NCBI RefSeq assembly: GCF_000298295.1
Contig: NZ_AMGM01000026.1
Coordinates: 1 to 52,483, forward strand
Length of the DNA stretch: 52,483 nucleotides
DNA from: Cecembia lonarensis LW9
Lineage (GTDB): Bacteria > Bacteroidota > Bacteroidia > Cytophagales > Cyclobacteriaceae
Direction of reading: 5' to 3'
Positions 43,235-51,121 of this stretch are shown here, in pieces (positions within the stretch are counted from its first letter, which is position 1; each line of letters starts with the position of its first letter). A model generated the notes under the pieces. The model worked only from the letters and a program-made list of their open reading frames with translations. It was not told the origin of the DNA and searched no databases. A program made the position numbers and the translations under genes.

Positions 43235-43262
43235 AAAAAGGCAAACCTTTTTGGGTTTGCCT
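43235..43262 (-). terminator. Terminator after the DUF6503 pair
   Basis: Hairpin AGGCAAACC/GGTTTGCCT with a run of six T after it on the minus strand, about 40 bases beyond the stop at 43302. Confidence 0.85.
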
Positions 43263-43301
43263 GCAATTCAGAAGATTAACAAAAAATTAATCCTAAAATT
43301 T

Positions 43302-44036
43302 TCAATACTTTACCTCAATATTTTCAAGGAGAATTTCAGAAAGCAATTCCAATTCTCCGGATTTGAAAAGTGATTCCATTTCTTCAATTGGCGTGTTTTT
43401 TTCCTTTGGTTTGTAATTCTCATAATCCAATAGAATCAAACCATTGACTTGATGTTGATGAATGGCCTTCCTGAACCTGACCCCACCTCCATCGGTATGG
43501 TAAGAGTATGCCATATAATCCAGCTGATAGGAGTCCTTATCAAACCAATACAGGAAAACATCATCATAATCCTCTCCTCCCCCTTCTTCCTTAAAAGTTA
43601 CCTGTACCAAGTGATAGACTTTTCCAGCAATCTCGGTTTCACCCAAATAAGTTTTAATGACCGCAGCATCATTCAGCCCATAAGGCAAAAAGGCAAAGTA
43701 AGCCACTGAATTGACGGAATTGCTAAAAGCACTAACCCTGTCCTCTGGCAAATCCACTTCTACACCATTGACCGTCCTGACAAAGCCATCATTGTTTAGT
43801 ACATCCCTGACAAAACCTGTAGAATCCGTAAACTCACGGCTGTATTCAAACCTATTGGGGTTCTTGAATATCTGATAGTGTCTTTCCCTGAAATCAAAAC
43901 TTATCTGGGCTTTTTCAAATCGATCTCCTCCATGTGCAGCAATTGCGGCATCCACAATTCGCTGAGCTTCTTTATCTACCTGATTGCAAGAGATCAAAAT
44001 AAAAGCCAAAACTATAAACAACGGTATTTTTTTCAT
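43302..44036 (-). CDS. DUF6503-type lipoprotein, copy 1
   Basis: A 244-residue lipoprotein (lipobox LISC then NQVDKEAQ). The family-like start AQRIVDAAIAAHGGDRFEKAQISFDFRERHY is followed by a beta-rich body that resembles the LolA/outer-membrane lipoprotein-sorting fold. It is homologous to the next gene (both have the AHGG motif near residue 35 and YWFD/YYFD-K near residue 165). I recall the family as DUF6503. Probably periplasmic-facing; function unknown. It is the second gene of a two-gene minus-strand unit. Confidence 0.75.
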   Translation of the reverse strand: MKKIPLFIVLAFILISCNQVDKEAQRIVDAAIAAHGGDRFEKAQISFDFRERHYQIFKNPNRFEYSREFTDSTGFVRDVLNNDGFVRTVNGVEVDLPEDRVSAFSNSVNSVAYFAFLPYGLNDAAVIKTYLGETEIAGKVYHLVQVTFKEEGGGEDYDDVFLYWFDKDSYQLDYMAYSYHTDGGGVRFRKAIHQHQVNGLILLDYENYKPKEKNTPIEEMESLFKSGELELLSEILLENIEVKY

Positions 44037-44084
44037 GTAAAGAGATGCTTTTAGCTGTGAAAATATTTGATATAAAAGATGTTT

Positions 44085-44825
44085 TTACCTGACCACTTCA
44101 TACTTTCCATATCCATAAATGGCCCTTTGATACAAATGGTTCCCTTCTATATCCACCCGGTAACTTTCCCTTCTAGCGGGAAGCAGCAGCCCGGTAGATT
44201 TATCCCAACCTTGATTGTAGACCAAGCTGTAATGGTCCGAGGTTTTTACTTTGTAAGCCACAATTTCGAAGGTTTTTGGATCAAAGTAATACCACCAAAT
44301 ATCTGTCCTGGGATCAGAAGGGTCCCCATCAATTACCTTCACCGTCTCTACAGGAATCCCTCCTGCCAACTCTTCTCTGCCTTGATATTCCAGATGTTTT
44401 CCTTTTTCCAAGAGGTCAAAAGGTTTGCTCAGCACATAAAAAGCAGCATCCAGATCTCTCTTCTTACTCTGAAGAAACCCCTCATTGAGGATCTCATTTT
44501 CACCCATAACATAGCGGGTTGTAACCCCGTCAAAATGAACGCGATGGGGTATACTGTCCCTTTCCCAGTTCATTTTTGCTTCAAAAAAGGGTTGGAGTCT
44601 AAATTCATTTTCCTGCCTTACATAAGATTCGGTATTGCCGGCTTCATCAAACATCCATATATCCCTTACCATGGCAATGGACTGTACTTCTTCCCACGCC
44701 TTCATCCCTCCATGGGCTTCGATAGACTTTTCTATAATGTTAACGGCCTGCTTGTCCCGAGTGGAGCAGGAAATTGATAAAATAAGAAATGCTAAATAAA
44801 GGGTTAATGTCCTTGGGATTTTCAT
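44085..44825 (-). CDS. DUF6503-type lipoprotein, copy 2
   Basis: A 246-residue lipoprotein (lipobox LSISC then STRDKQ). NIIEKSIEAHGGMKAWEEVQSIAMVRDIWMFD is the family-like start, and WWYYFDPKTFEIVAYKVKTSDHYSLVYNQGWDKSTGLLLPARRESYR is the C-terminal pattern, read here in two parts. It is the upstream paralogue of the gene at 43302 (48 bp apart), a likely tandem duplication that has diverged strongly. Confidence 0.75.
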   Translation of the reverse strand: MKIPRTLTLYLAFLILSISCSTRDKQAVNIIEKSIEAHGGMKAWEEVQSIAMVRDIWMFDEAGNTESYVRQENEFRLQPFFEAKMNWERDSIPHRVHFDGVTTRYVMGENEILNEGFLQSKKRDLDAAFYVLSKPFDLLEKGKHLEYQGREELAGGIPVETVKVIDGDPSDPRTDIWWYYFDPKTFEIVAYKVKTSDHYSLVYNQGWDKSTGLLLPARRESYRVDIEGNHLYQRAIYGYGKYEVVR

Positions 44826-44874
44826 TTTTGGATGATTTTGCTCACAAATATACTAAGCTTTACTTCCATTCAAA

Positions 44875-46206
44875 TCAGTTTTTAAAGGCTAAAATTCTTT
44901 TCGCCTCCAAAATAACTGTGAAAAACAGCAAACCATATTGAACTATTAGGAGATAAATAGACTCTATTACCTCTTTATACTGGTATGCCCCATAAGACAA
45001 AAACACCAATCCACTCCAGACCAAAAACACCCGGTTTCCTGTCAGCACGCTCAAGCCAAAGGCCGGAATCAGATACCAGGGATGCACCACAGTCTGAAGC
45101 AACAAGTAAAGCAGATAAATCCAAACCATCCCCACAGCCAAATCCTTAGCATTTTCCAACCTGAAAAGAAAACTCAAGGCTAAGATCAATAAAGCAGCCA
45201 ATACAGTAAGGAAAGGTCCCACATAAACAATGGGGTTATAATCCATAAAAAATCCGGATACCCAGCGGATCAGGTAATAAATGGAGGCATTGAACTCAAA
45301 ACTACTGGAATATAGCCTTAAACTCTGCCAGAAATTCAGATAACTTTTATTTATCAACAATAGGCCTAAGGCCAAAAATATAAACAAAGCCGACAAAGCT
45401 ATGAAAGAGATGGCAAACCTTTGTTTAAAAGCTTGTCTCAGTAAGATTGGCCCCATCATCAGCGGTGTCAATTTGATACCTACTGCCCAAGCCCATGCAC
45501 CTGAGGCTTTACCAATCCTCTGTTTTTCAAAGAAATACACTGTTGCCAAAAGCCCCGTTAAAACCATTCCTTCAAAATGAAGGTTGCCAGTCAATTCCAA
45601 AATCACCAAAGGATTTAAGGCATAAAGCAGTACCCTTTGTTTTGGCAAATTCCAAAGCTGAAGCAATTGATAGATCAGGAATATATTTATTAGGTCAAAG
45701 GCTATTAACACCAGCCTTAATACAATCAAATTGGCAATCAAAGATTCTCCTGATAATGCTGCCAATCCAAAAAAAATCTGGTGCATAGGAGGATAAACTG
45801 AGAAATAATTGGGTGAATTCATCCCTTCACACAAACCGTATAAATACGCTCCTGATTCCAACCCTTGTTCTTGTACCCATGTGGCAGGAAGCTGAACATA
45901 AGGGTTAAAACCCTGGATTAACAAATGCCCATCAAAAAGAAACCGATAAAAATCATCCGAAAGTGAAGGAACAGCAAAAAGTAAGATCAACCTGGACCCA
46001 ATGGCCATAGCTAAAACATTCTTAAAAGTGAAAAGCTTATTTTTCACTTTTTGATAAAGCAACCAATAGATGGTAAAACAAAGGACAATGGCTGAAAGAT
46101 TGTAGAAAAAAGCCTCCCTTGGAAATAAGTAGCCAATGGTTACTATTCCCAAAAAAAACAGGAGTGCCAAGGTAAAATCGGCGAAAGGAAAGTTTTTTTT
46201 CGACAA
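44875..46206 (-). CDS. GT-C type integral-membrane mannosyltransferase-like protein
   Basis: A 443-residue protein with about eleven to twelve spans. After the second or third span comes the GT-C acidic loop PSLSDDFYRFLFDGHLLIQGFNPY (the DD...RY..DG...G.NPY pattern of polyprenol-phosphate-sugar dependent transferases of the MptA/MptB and related groups). The second loop PNYFSVYPPMHQIFF also fits. It should move a mannose or other sugar from a polyprenyl phosphate carrier to an extracytoplasmic acceptor; both are unknown. It is 49 bp upstream of the DUF6503 pair on the same strand, so co-transcription is possible. Confidence 0.85.
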   Translation of the reverse strand: MSKKNFPFADFTLALLFFLGIVTIGYLFPREAFFYNLSAIVLCFTIYWLLYQKVKNKLFTFKNVLAMAIGSRLILLFAVPSLSDDFYRFLFDGHLLIQGFNPYVQLPATWVQEQGLESGAYLYGLCEGMNSPNYFSVYPPMHQIFFGLAALSGESLIANLIVLRLVLIAFDLINIFLIYQLLQLWNLPKQRVLLYALNPLVILELTGNLHFEGMVLTGLLATVYFFEKQRIGKASGAWAWAVGIKLTPLMMGPILLRQAFKQRFAISFIALSALFIFLALGLLLINKSYLNFWQSLRLYSSSFEFNASIYYLIRWVSGFFMDYNPIVYVGPFLTVLAALLILALSFLFRLENAKDLAVGMVWIYLLYLLLQTVVHPWYLIPAFGLSVLTGNRVFLVWSGLVFLSYGAYQYKEVIESIYLLIVQYGLLFFTVILEAKRILAFKN

Positions 46207-46310
46207 GTGCTTAGTGAAATTGGATTTCAGCCAACAATATTAAAATAAAATGTAATCCAACCTTGAAATCCGTCAACAATCCATTTAATTTATGCCAGAA
46301 TTAAATTACT

Positions 46311-47879
46311 ATGAAGCAGAAATGGTGCGTGGGTGCTGCCCTTCTAGCAGCCTTGTCAATTAGCGTTAACACCCAAACAGTTGGACAGACATACGAAGTA
46401 TACGATCAAAACCTAAAACTCAAATCACGCTTGGAGTTTGATCAGATTGCCATCCTAAGCGAATCTGTGAGGATAAGTACAGCCAACAATGAGGTGAAAT
46501 TGCTGAGCAAGGAATATAAGCCCTTCATAGACCTAAATGGAGAAAAAGTATATTTCTACGATCAGCCCTGGATTATTGTCAAAGGGCGCGATGGACTCGG
46601 AGCATTCCATGAATATGGAGAAGAAATACTTCTGGGAGAATATGATGAAATTCAGACTTTCTTTACCCGATTACTGGGAAGAAAAGGAAATCAGTACTGG
46701 ATATATGACCATTCCAACAGAGAAACAATCTTTCTTGGAACCTTTGAAAAGGCAACCCTTGCCATCAATGGCCAAGTAATCGCACAGACAGCCCAAGGCT
46801 ATTTTTTACCCTTATCCGATAATCCTGACAAGCTTTATGACAAATTGGAGCAAATCAATGAGAATTTTATAATTTCCAAGGAATCGACAGGCTATGGCAT
46901 GATTAATAGGGAGGGAAATTATGTACTTCAACCGGTCATTGACCACATTGTCCATCTGGAAGAGGATTACTTTTATGCCTATGATGGCAATCAATACATG
47001 CTGATCAAAGGACGGGAAGGTAAGGCCAATATCAGCTACTCTTCCTACCATAAAATTACACTTGAAGATGGGGTAATGCTGGAATACATACATGGGAAGC
47101 TCAGAAGGGTAATGAAAAATGATGGCATCCTTCTGGACCAAGTGGGCATGGAAAAGGTAAAAGGTGTGGGGGAAAAGCATTACAACGTATGGATGCGCGA
47201 CAATAAATTAGGACTATTGGGTCAGCAAGGTTGGGAAGTCAACCCTGTTGCAGATGTGGAAAAGATCCTACCCGGTAATGAAGGCCTTTATCCTGCTTTG
47301 AAAGGTGGTAAATACGGTTTTATTGACAAATCTGGAAAATGGGTAGTTCCGGCCCAATTTGACGAGGTGAAGAAATTCAATGAGGGATTGGCTTCCTATC
47401 GCCTCAATGGGCAATGGGGAATATTAGACAGACAGGGGCAAATCATTTCCCCTGCTCAATTTAACTCTGTTTCTGATTTCAGAAGGGGACTTGCGGTGGT
47501 CAGACTTGGCAACAGGCAGAATATTTTGGATAGGCAAGGTTCCTTACTTTTGGAAAATGGATACGAGCGGATTTCCCTAGGGACAGATAATTATTTTATT
47601 TCAGAGGATAACGGTAAATTCGGTTTGATAGCCCCTGACGGAAAAGAAATCGTTTCCCCAAAATATGAGGAACTTAGAAGGGAGGATTTAAATCGGATAC
47701 TTGTAAGAGTGGGTGATAAATATGGGCTCATGGATGAAAATGGGGACTACTTGCTCCCGATTTATTACAAGAGTATCGTTTTTGACCAAGGTGCGCGACA
47801 GATACTTGCAGAGGACGATTACCAGTTTGTACAGGTCGAACAAGAAAATACAGGCAGAAGAAAAAGGTCCGGCGGCTAA
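46311..47879 (+). CDS. Exported WG-repeat protein
   Basis: A 522-residue protein with a signal-like N terminus (MKQKWCVGAALLAALSISVNTQTVGQ) and a series of WG/KYGF-type repeats. The clearest lie between residues about 325 and 490: GGKYGFIDKSGKWVVPAQFDEV, NGQWGILDRQGQIISPAQFNSV, NGKFGLIAPDGKEIVSPKYEEL, GDKYGLMDENGDYLLPIYYKSI. Earlier ones are degenerate. Such repeats form a beta-propeller- or solenoid-like surface for binding; the partner is unknown. It ends with a basic tail RRKRSGG. It is divergent from the mannosyltransferase gene. Confidence 0.9.
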   Translation: MKQKWCVGAALLAALSISVNTQTVGQTYEVYDQNLKLKSRLEFDQIAILSESVRISTANNEVKLLSKEYKPFIDLNGEKVYFYDQPWIIVKGRDGLGAFHEYGEEILLGEYDEIQTFFTRLLGRKGNQYWIYDHSNRETIFLGTFEKATLAINGQVIAQTAQGYFLPLSDNPDKLYDKLEQINENFIISKESTGYGMINREGNYVLQPVIDHIVHLEEDYFYAYDGNQYMLIKGREGKANISYSSYHKITLEDGVMLEYIHGKLRRVMKNDGILLDQVGMEKVKGVGEKHYNVWMRDNKLGLLGQQGWEVNPVADVEKILPGNEGLYPALKGGKYGFIDKSGKWVVPAQFDEVKKFNEGLASYRLNGQWGILDRQGQIISPAQFNSVSDFRRGLAVVRLGNRQNILDRQGSLLLENGYERISLGTDNYFISEDNGKFGLIAPDGKEIVSPKYEELRREDLNRILVRVGDKYGLMDENGDYLLPIYYKSIVFDQGARQILAEDDYQFVQVEQENTGRRKRSGG

Positions 47880-47921
47880 AATATCCCCATATATATCGCC
47901 TCAAACACCTTATTCCTCGAC

Positions 47922-48134
47922 AGGAAAAAAACAGTTTTATCATTTGCTCTTTTTTTGCTTTCCTTAGCTGGGTTTCCCCAAGATACATCACTATTTGACC
48001 CTAAGTTGGCTGAAGAACTAGGCGCCGATGACTGTGGGATGAAAACCTACGTCATTGCCTTCTTGCTTGCCCGTGAACGGGTCAGTGAATATAGTCAGGA
48101 AGAAAGGCTTGAAATTCAGAAAACTGATTTTTAG
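47922..48134 (+). pseudogene. Decayed YciI-family secreted protein relic
   Basis: A 70-codon open frame follows the WG gene. It reads KKTVLSFALFLLSLAGF (a signal peptide), then QDTSLFDPKLAEELGADDCG, then MKTYVIAFLLARERVSEYSQ and EERLEIQK before a stop. This is the opening of a secreted YciI-like protein, whose members read LGADxYGMKxYVxAFLKxGPNRxQ...LQxxH. The expected ATG is AGG (47922-47924), no ATG exists upstream in frame, and the C-terminal half after the LQ..H point is missing. The Tyr usually before GMK is Cys. It is best read as a truncated, start-less pseudogene. Very low expression from an internal ATG (48039) is conceivable but would lack the signal. Confidence 0.65.
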
Positions 48135-48143
48135 TTAGGATCT

Positions 48144-51005
48144 CTACCTCCCGCAAATTTCTTTATAGGGACAATTTTTACATTTATCCAAATCTTCCGT
48201 CTGATCAAAAAGAAGGGAAGGGTTAAAGATTTCTGAAAGCTTTTCACTGAGATGGTATTCAAAATTTTCCTGATAATCTTTGTAATCATTTACTTCAACC
48301 CCTGTTTTACGGGCTTGTTTCTCCTGAAGGTATGGGTTAAAATCTTCCTTAAAAACTTCTTTGAAATTGAATAGTGCTGGCTTTAGGGGAAGGGTGTTTT
48401 CCGGATACATGGATTGATAGAGCAATCCATAAAACAAGGTCTGCATGGCTGCTTTGTTTCTCTTTTTCAGGTTAGCATCAAAAAGATCCTCTACCTGGGC
48501 AAAATCTTTCTTGTCTGCTCCTGACTTATAGTCTATCAGACGTATACTGCCCTGCTGCAGGTCCACACGGTCTATAAAGCCTTTCAATGCAACTTTGAAG
48601 TCACCATAAGCTGCCTTTACCTCAAAACTCGCCCGGTGTTCTTTCTCCATAGACAAGATTTGAATTGGTGCAGAGGCTTGATCAATGTCCAATAAGCGAA
48701 TTATGTACCGATGTAAAACATCCCTCACGATAGCGATTTGACCGTTAAGACGGGTATCTTTATCGTCTTCCAGTTTATAAAATTTCCTTACTCCCTTTTC
48801 AATTGCTGGGTATACCCAGTTTTTCTTGAGGTCATCAAAATCCTCATGGACTAAAACCTGTCTTTTTTTCCTTTCAATACACCCTTGATAAAGAAATTCC
48901 ATACTGTAATGGGCAATATTTCCAAAAACAGCTGCATCTACTTCTTCTTTCACCTCTTCTTTTTCCTCCAATCCTGCCAAGTATCTGAGGTAAAACTTCA
49001 AACGACAATCAATGAACATATTGATGGCGGAAGGGGAAAATGATGTAACCGAGCTACCATCATTCCGAACTATATACCGCTCCAATTGGGCCAAAACTTC
49101 AGGTGTTTTTTCTATATTGATTTCTCCTGTAGCTTTAAGATCGATAGGGACAAAAACCACCTCGTCCTTTTGGTCCAATCCCATTTCTATCTGCATTTGC
49201 TGAATATACCTGCTTTTTTCCCCTGCTTTGCCCTGATCTGAAGCTGTAGCATAAATCATGTGTACTTCTTCTGCACTGTGCAGCAGTCGATAAAAAGTGT
49301 AAGCGTAAATGGCATCATTTTGCTCCTGTACCGGTAGTCCAAAAGCCCTTCGGATATTGAAAGGAATCATAGAATTCAGTCCCCCTGATGGAGGAAAACT
49401 GTCCTCATTCATGTTACAGATGATCACCCTTCTGAAATCCAGGTTACGGGATTCCAAAACCCCCATCAGCTGCAGTCCCTGCAAAGGCTCTCCTTCAAAG
49501 GGAAGCTTTACTTCCCTGAAAATCTGTCTGAAAAGCCGGATCATAAACTCCATATCCAAGCGCTGAATTTCTTGTTTTTCCAAGACTTCCCTGAATCTGA
49601 TCAATTGTTTGAAGCATTGAAAAAGATAGGTACGCTGTAAAGGTTCTTCTTCCAAATGTTCGGCCAATGCCCGAATAAGATCTGCCAAATAGGAAAAGAG
49701 ATTTGCTGCCTCTACTTTCTGAAATACCAGTTGATACAATCCCCCACCTTCCTGTAACATGGGAAGCGGAATATGAATCATGTTTTGATCCTGAACTATC
49801 TGAAGCAGCTTCGTGGCAAATTCTGGTGCTGCAGTTTTCAGATAGATCGTGGAAAGCAGATTCTTAATTTGTTGGTGATAAAAGAGGACATTTTCCCCAT
49901 CCATTTTGACAAAGCGCTGCATTTCTAAAACCGCTTCCAAAAAAGCATAAACGGGGGCATTTCGTATGGGGTAACCCATAGTTACGTTAACCTTGCTGAT
50001 ACGATCTGGCAGTACATGCAAAACAGGAAAAAGCAACTGCTCGTCCGGCAGGATGACAACCGTCTCCTCCCAATTTTCCTGAGGATCCACCTTTTCCAAG
50101 ATCGCCCCCACAAGGTTGGCCTGATTGCTCTTCAATGGGGTGGCATAGGTCTTTATATTGGCCTGCCTGACCTCTATATGATTGGGAATAATTTCAGGAA
50201 ATGTGGGTCCGAAGATTTTATCCTTTTGATACTCCCTAAAAAACATACCCGCCTCCTGATGCCTATCCTCAAGATAATAAGCGTCAATATCCCAATAAAT
50301 CTCTGCACCGAATTCAGAAATAAAATATTTGACCAGTTTTTCCTCTGTGGTGGTAAAGGCATTAAACCCAACAAAAATATACTTTTTCTCTGGCACTGCT
50401 TGTAACTCTAGCCCCATGGCCACCTTGCGGTAAATTTTTCCGGGATAGGACAGCTCTGAAACGTCCAAGGCTACCTGATAATTTTTATATAATGGGCCTA
50501 GCAACTGCCAAAACCTGAGAAATTTTTCCTGATGCCTTCTGTCTTGCCTTTGAAAGGCATTCCAAAATTGCTTGATCAGTTCAATTTGGGAAGGGGAAAG
50601 AAAGCTAAGGTCTGATTCAATTTCTTTGATCTCAGACAGATGAAGGTAAAGCTTTTCGGCATTGGCCATGAACTGGTCCACGTCGTTGAAATCCTTTAAA
50701 ATCATCTCCCCCCAAAAATAGAATTGATCAAAGCTTTCTGCTACGGGGTTTAGGTTTTGATAGGTTTTATACAATTCAAAAATCAAGCTAAGTTCATCTG
50801 CAGGACGCTGTGCAGCCAACTGATAAAAAACATCTTCTATAGTTTTGATCTCGGGCATCCAAATGGGCGAATCGATCAAGCTGCCCAAATGCTGTTTGAA
50901 AAATAGGCCCGCTCGGCGGTTGGGAAGCACTATGACAAGATCTTGTAATGTCTTGTGATTTTTTAAAATATCCTGGGCTGTATTTCTTAAAAAACTGTTC
51001 ATCAT
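48144..51005 (-). CDS. AddB-like PD-(D/E)XK nuclease with iron-sulphur cluster motif
   Basis: A 953-residue protein that looks like the AddB half of an AddAB/RecBCD-type end-resection enzyme. Its N terminus VIVLPNRRAGLFFKQHL is a degenerate helicase motif I as in AddB, and a helical middle follows. The C-terminal nuclease domain has the IRLIDYKSG motif (about residues 823-830, the DYK of PD-(D/E)XK). An AddB-type 4Fe-4S arrangement is visible: one Cys before the nuclease core (FIDCRLKF, about residue 667) and Cys942, Cys945, Cys951 in CKNCPYKEIC. The helicase partner AddA is not adjacent. Start MMNSFLR at 51005; the second Met is an equal alternative. Confidence 0.87.
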   Translation of the reverse strand: MMNSFLRNTAQDILKNHKTLQDLVIVLPNRRAGLFFKQHLGSLIDSPIWMPEIKTIEDVFYQLAAQRPADELSLIFELYKTYQNLNPVAESFDQFYFWGEMILKDFNDVDQFMANAEKLYLHLSEIKEIESDLSFLSPSQIELIKQFWNAFQRQDRRHQEKFLRFWQLLGPLYKNYQVALDVSELSYPGKIYRKVAMGLELQAVPEKKYIFVGFNAFTTTEEKLVKYFISEFGAEIYWDIDAYYLEDRHQEAGMFFREYQKDKIFGPTFPEIIPNHIEVRQANIKTYATPLKSNQANLVGAILEKVDPQENWEETVVILPDEQLLFPVLHVLPDRISKVNVTMGYPIRNAPVYAFLEAVLEMQRFVKMDGENVLFYHQQIKNLLSTIYLKTAAPEFATKLLQIVQDQNMIHIPLPMLQEGGGLYQLVFQKVEAANLFSYLADLIRALAEHLEEEPLQRTYLFQCFKQLIRFREVLEKQEIQRLDMEFMIRLFRQIFREVKLPFEGEPLQGLQLMGVLESRNLDFRRVIICNMNEDSFPPSGGLNSMIPFNIRRAFGLPVQEQNDAIYAYTFYRLLHSAEEVHMIYATASDQGKAGEKSRYIQQMQIEMGLDQKDEVVFVPIDLKATGEINIEKTPEVLAQLERYIVRNDGSSVTSFSPSAINMFIDCRLKFYLRYLAGLEEKEEVKEEVDAAVFGNIAHYSMEFLYQGCIERKKRQVLVHEDFDDLKKNWVYPAIEKGVRKFYKLEDDKDTRLNGQIAIVRDVLHRYIIRLLDIDQASAPIQILSMEKEHRASFEVKAAYGDFKVALKGFIDRVDLQQGSIRLIDYKSGADKKDFAQVEDLFDANLKKRNKAAMQTLFYGLLYQSMYPENTLPLKPALFNFKEVFKEDFNPYLQEKQARKTGVEVNDYKDYQENFEYHLSEKLSEIFNPSLLFDQTEDLDKCKNCPYKEICGR

Positions 51006-51121
51006 GCATCCGGAGTTTCGAGGAATATAGATTTCAACTTACCTATGCAAGAAACTTTGCAAGACAATGAAAAACAAATCCATGGAGAAACTTTGAAGCG
51101 AATTGTCGGAAAATGAGAAAT

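Noticed and set aside
44079-44777. 232-codon open frame on the plus strand over the second DUF6503 gene
   Set aside because: Shadow of a real lipoprotein gene on the other strand; no recognisable domain.
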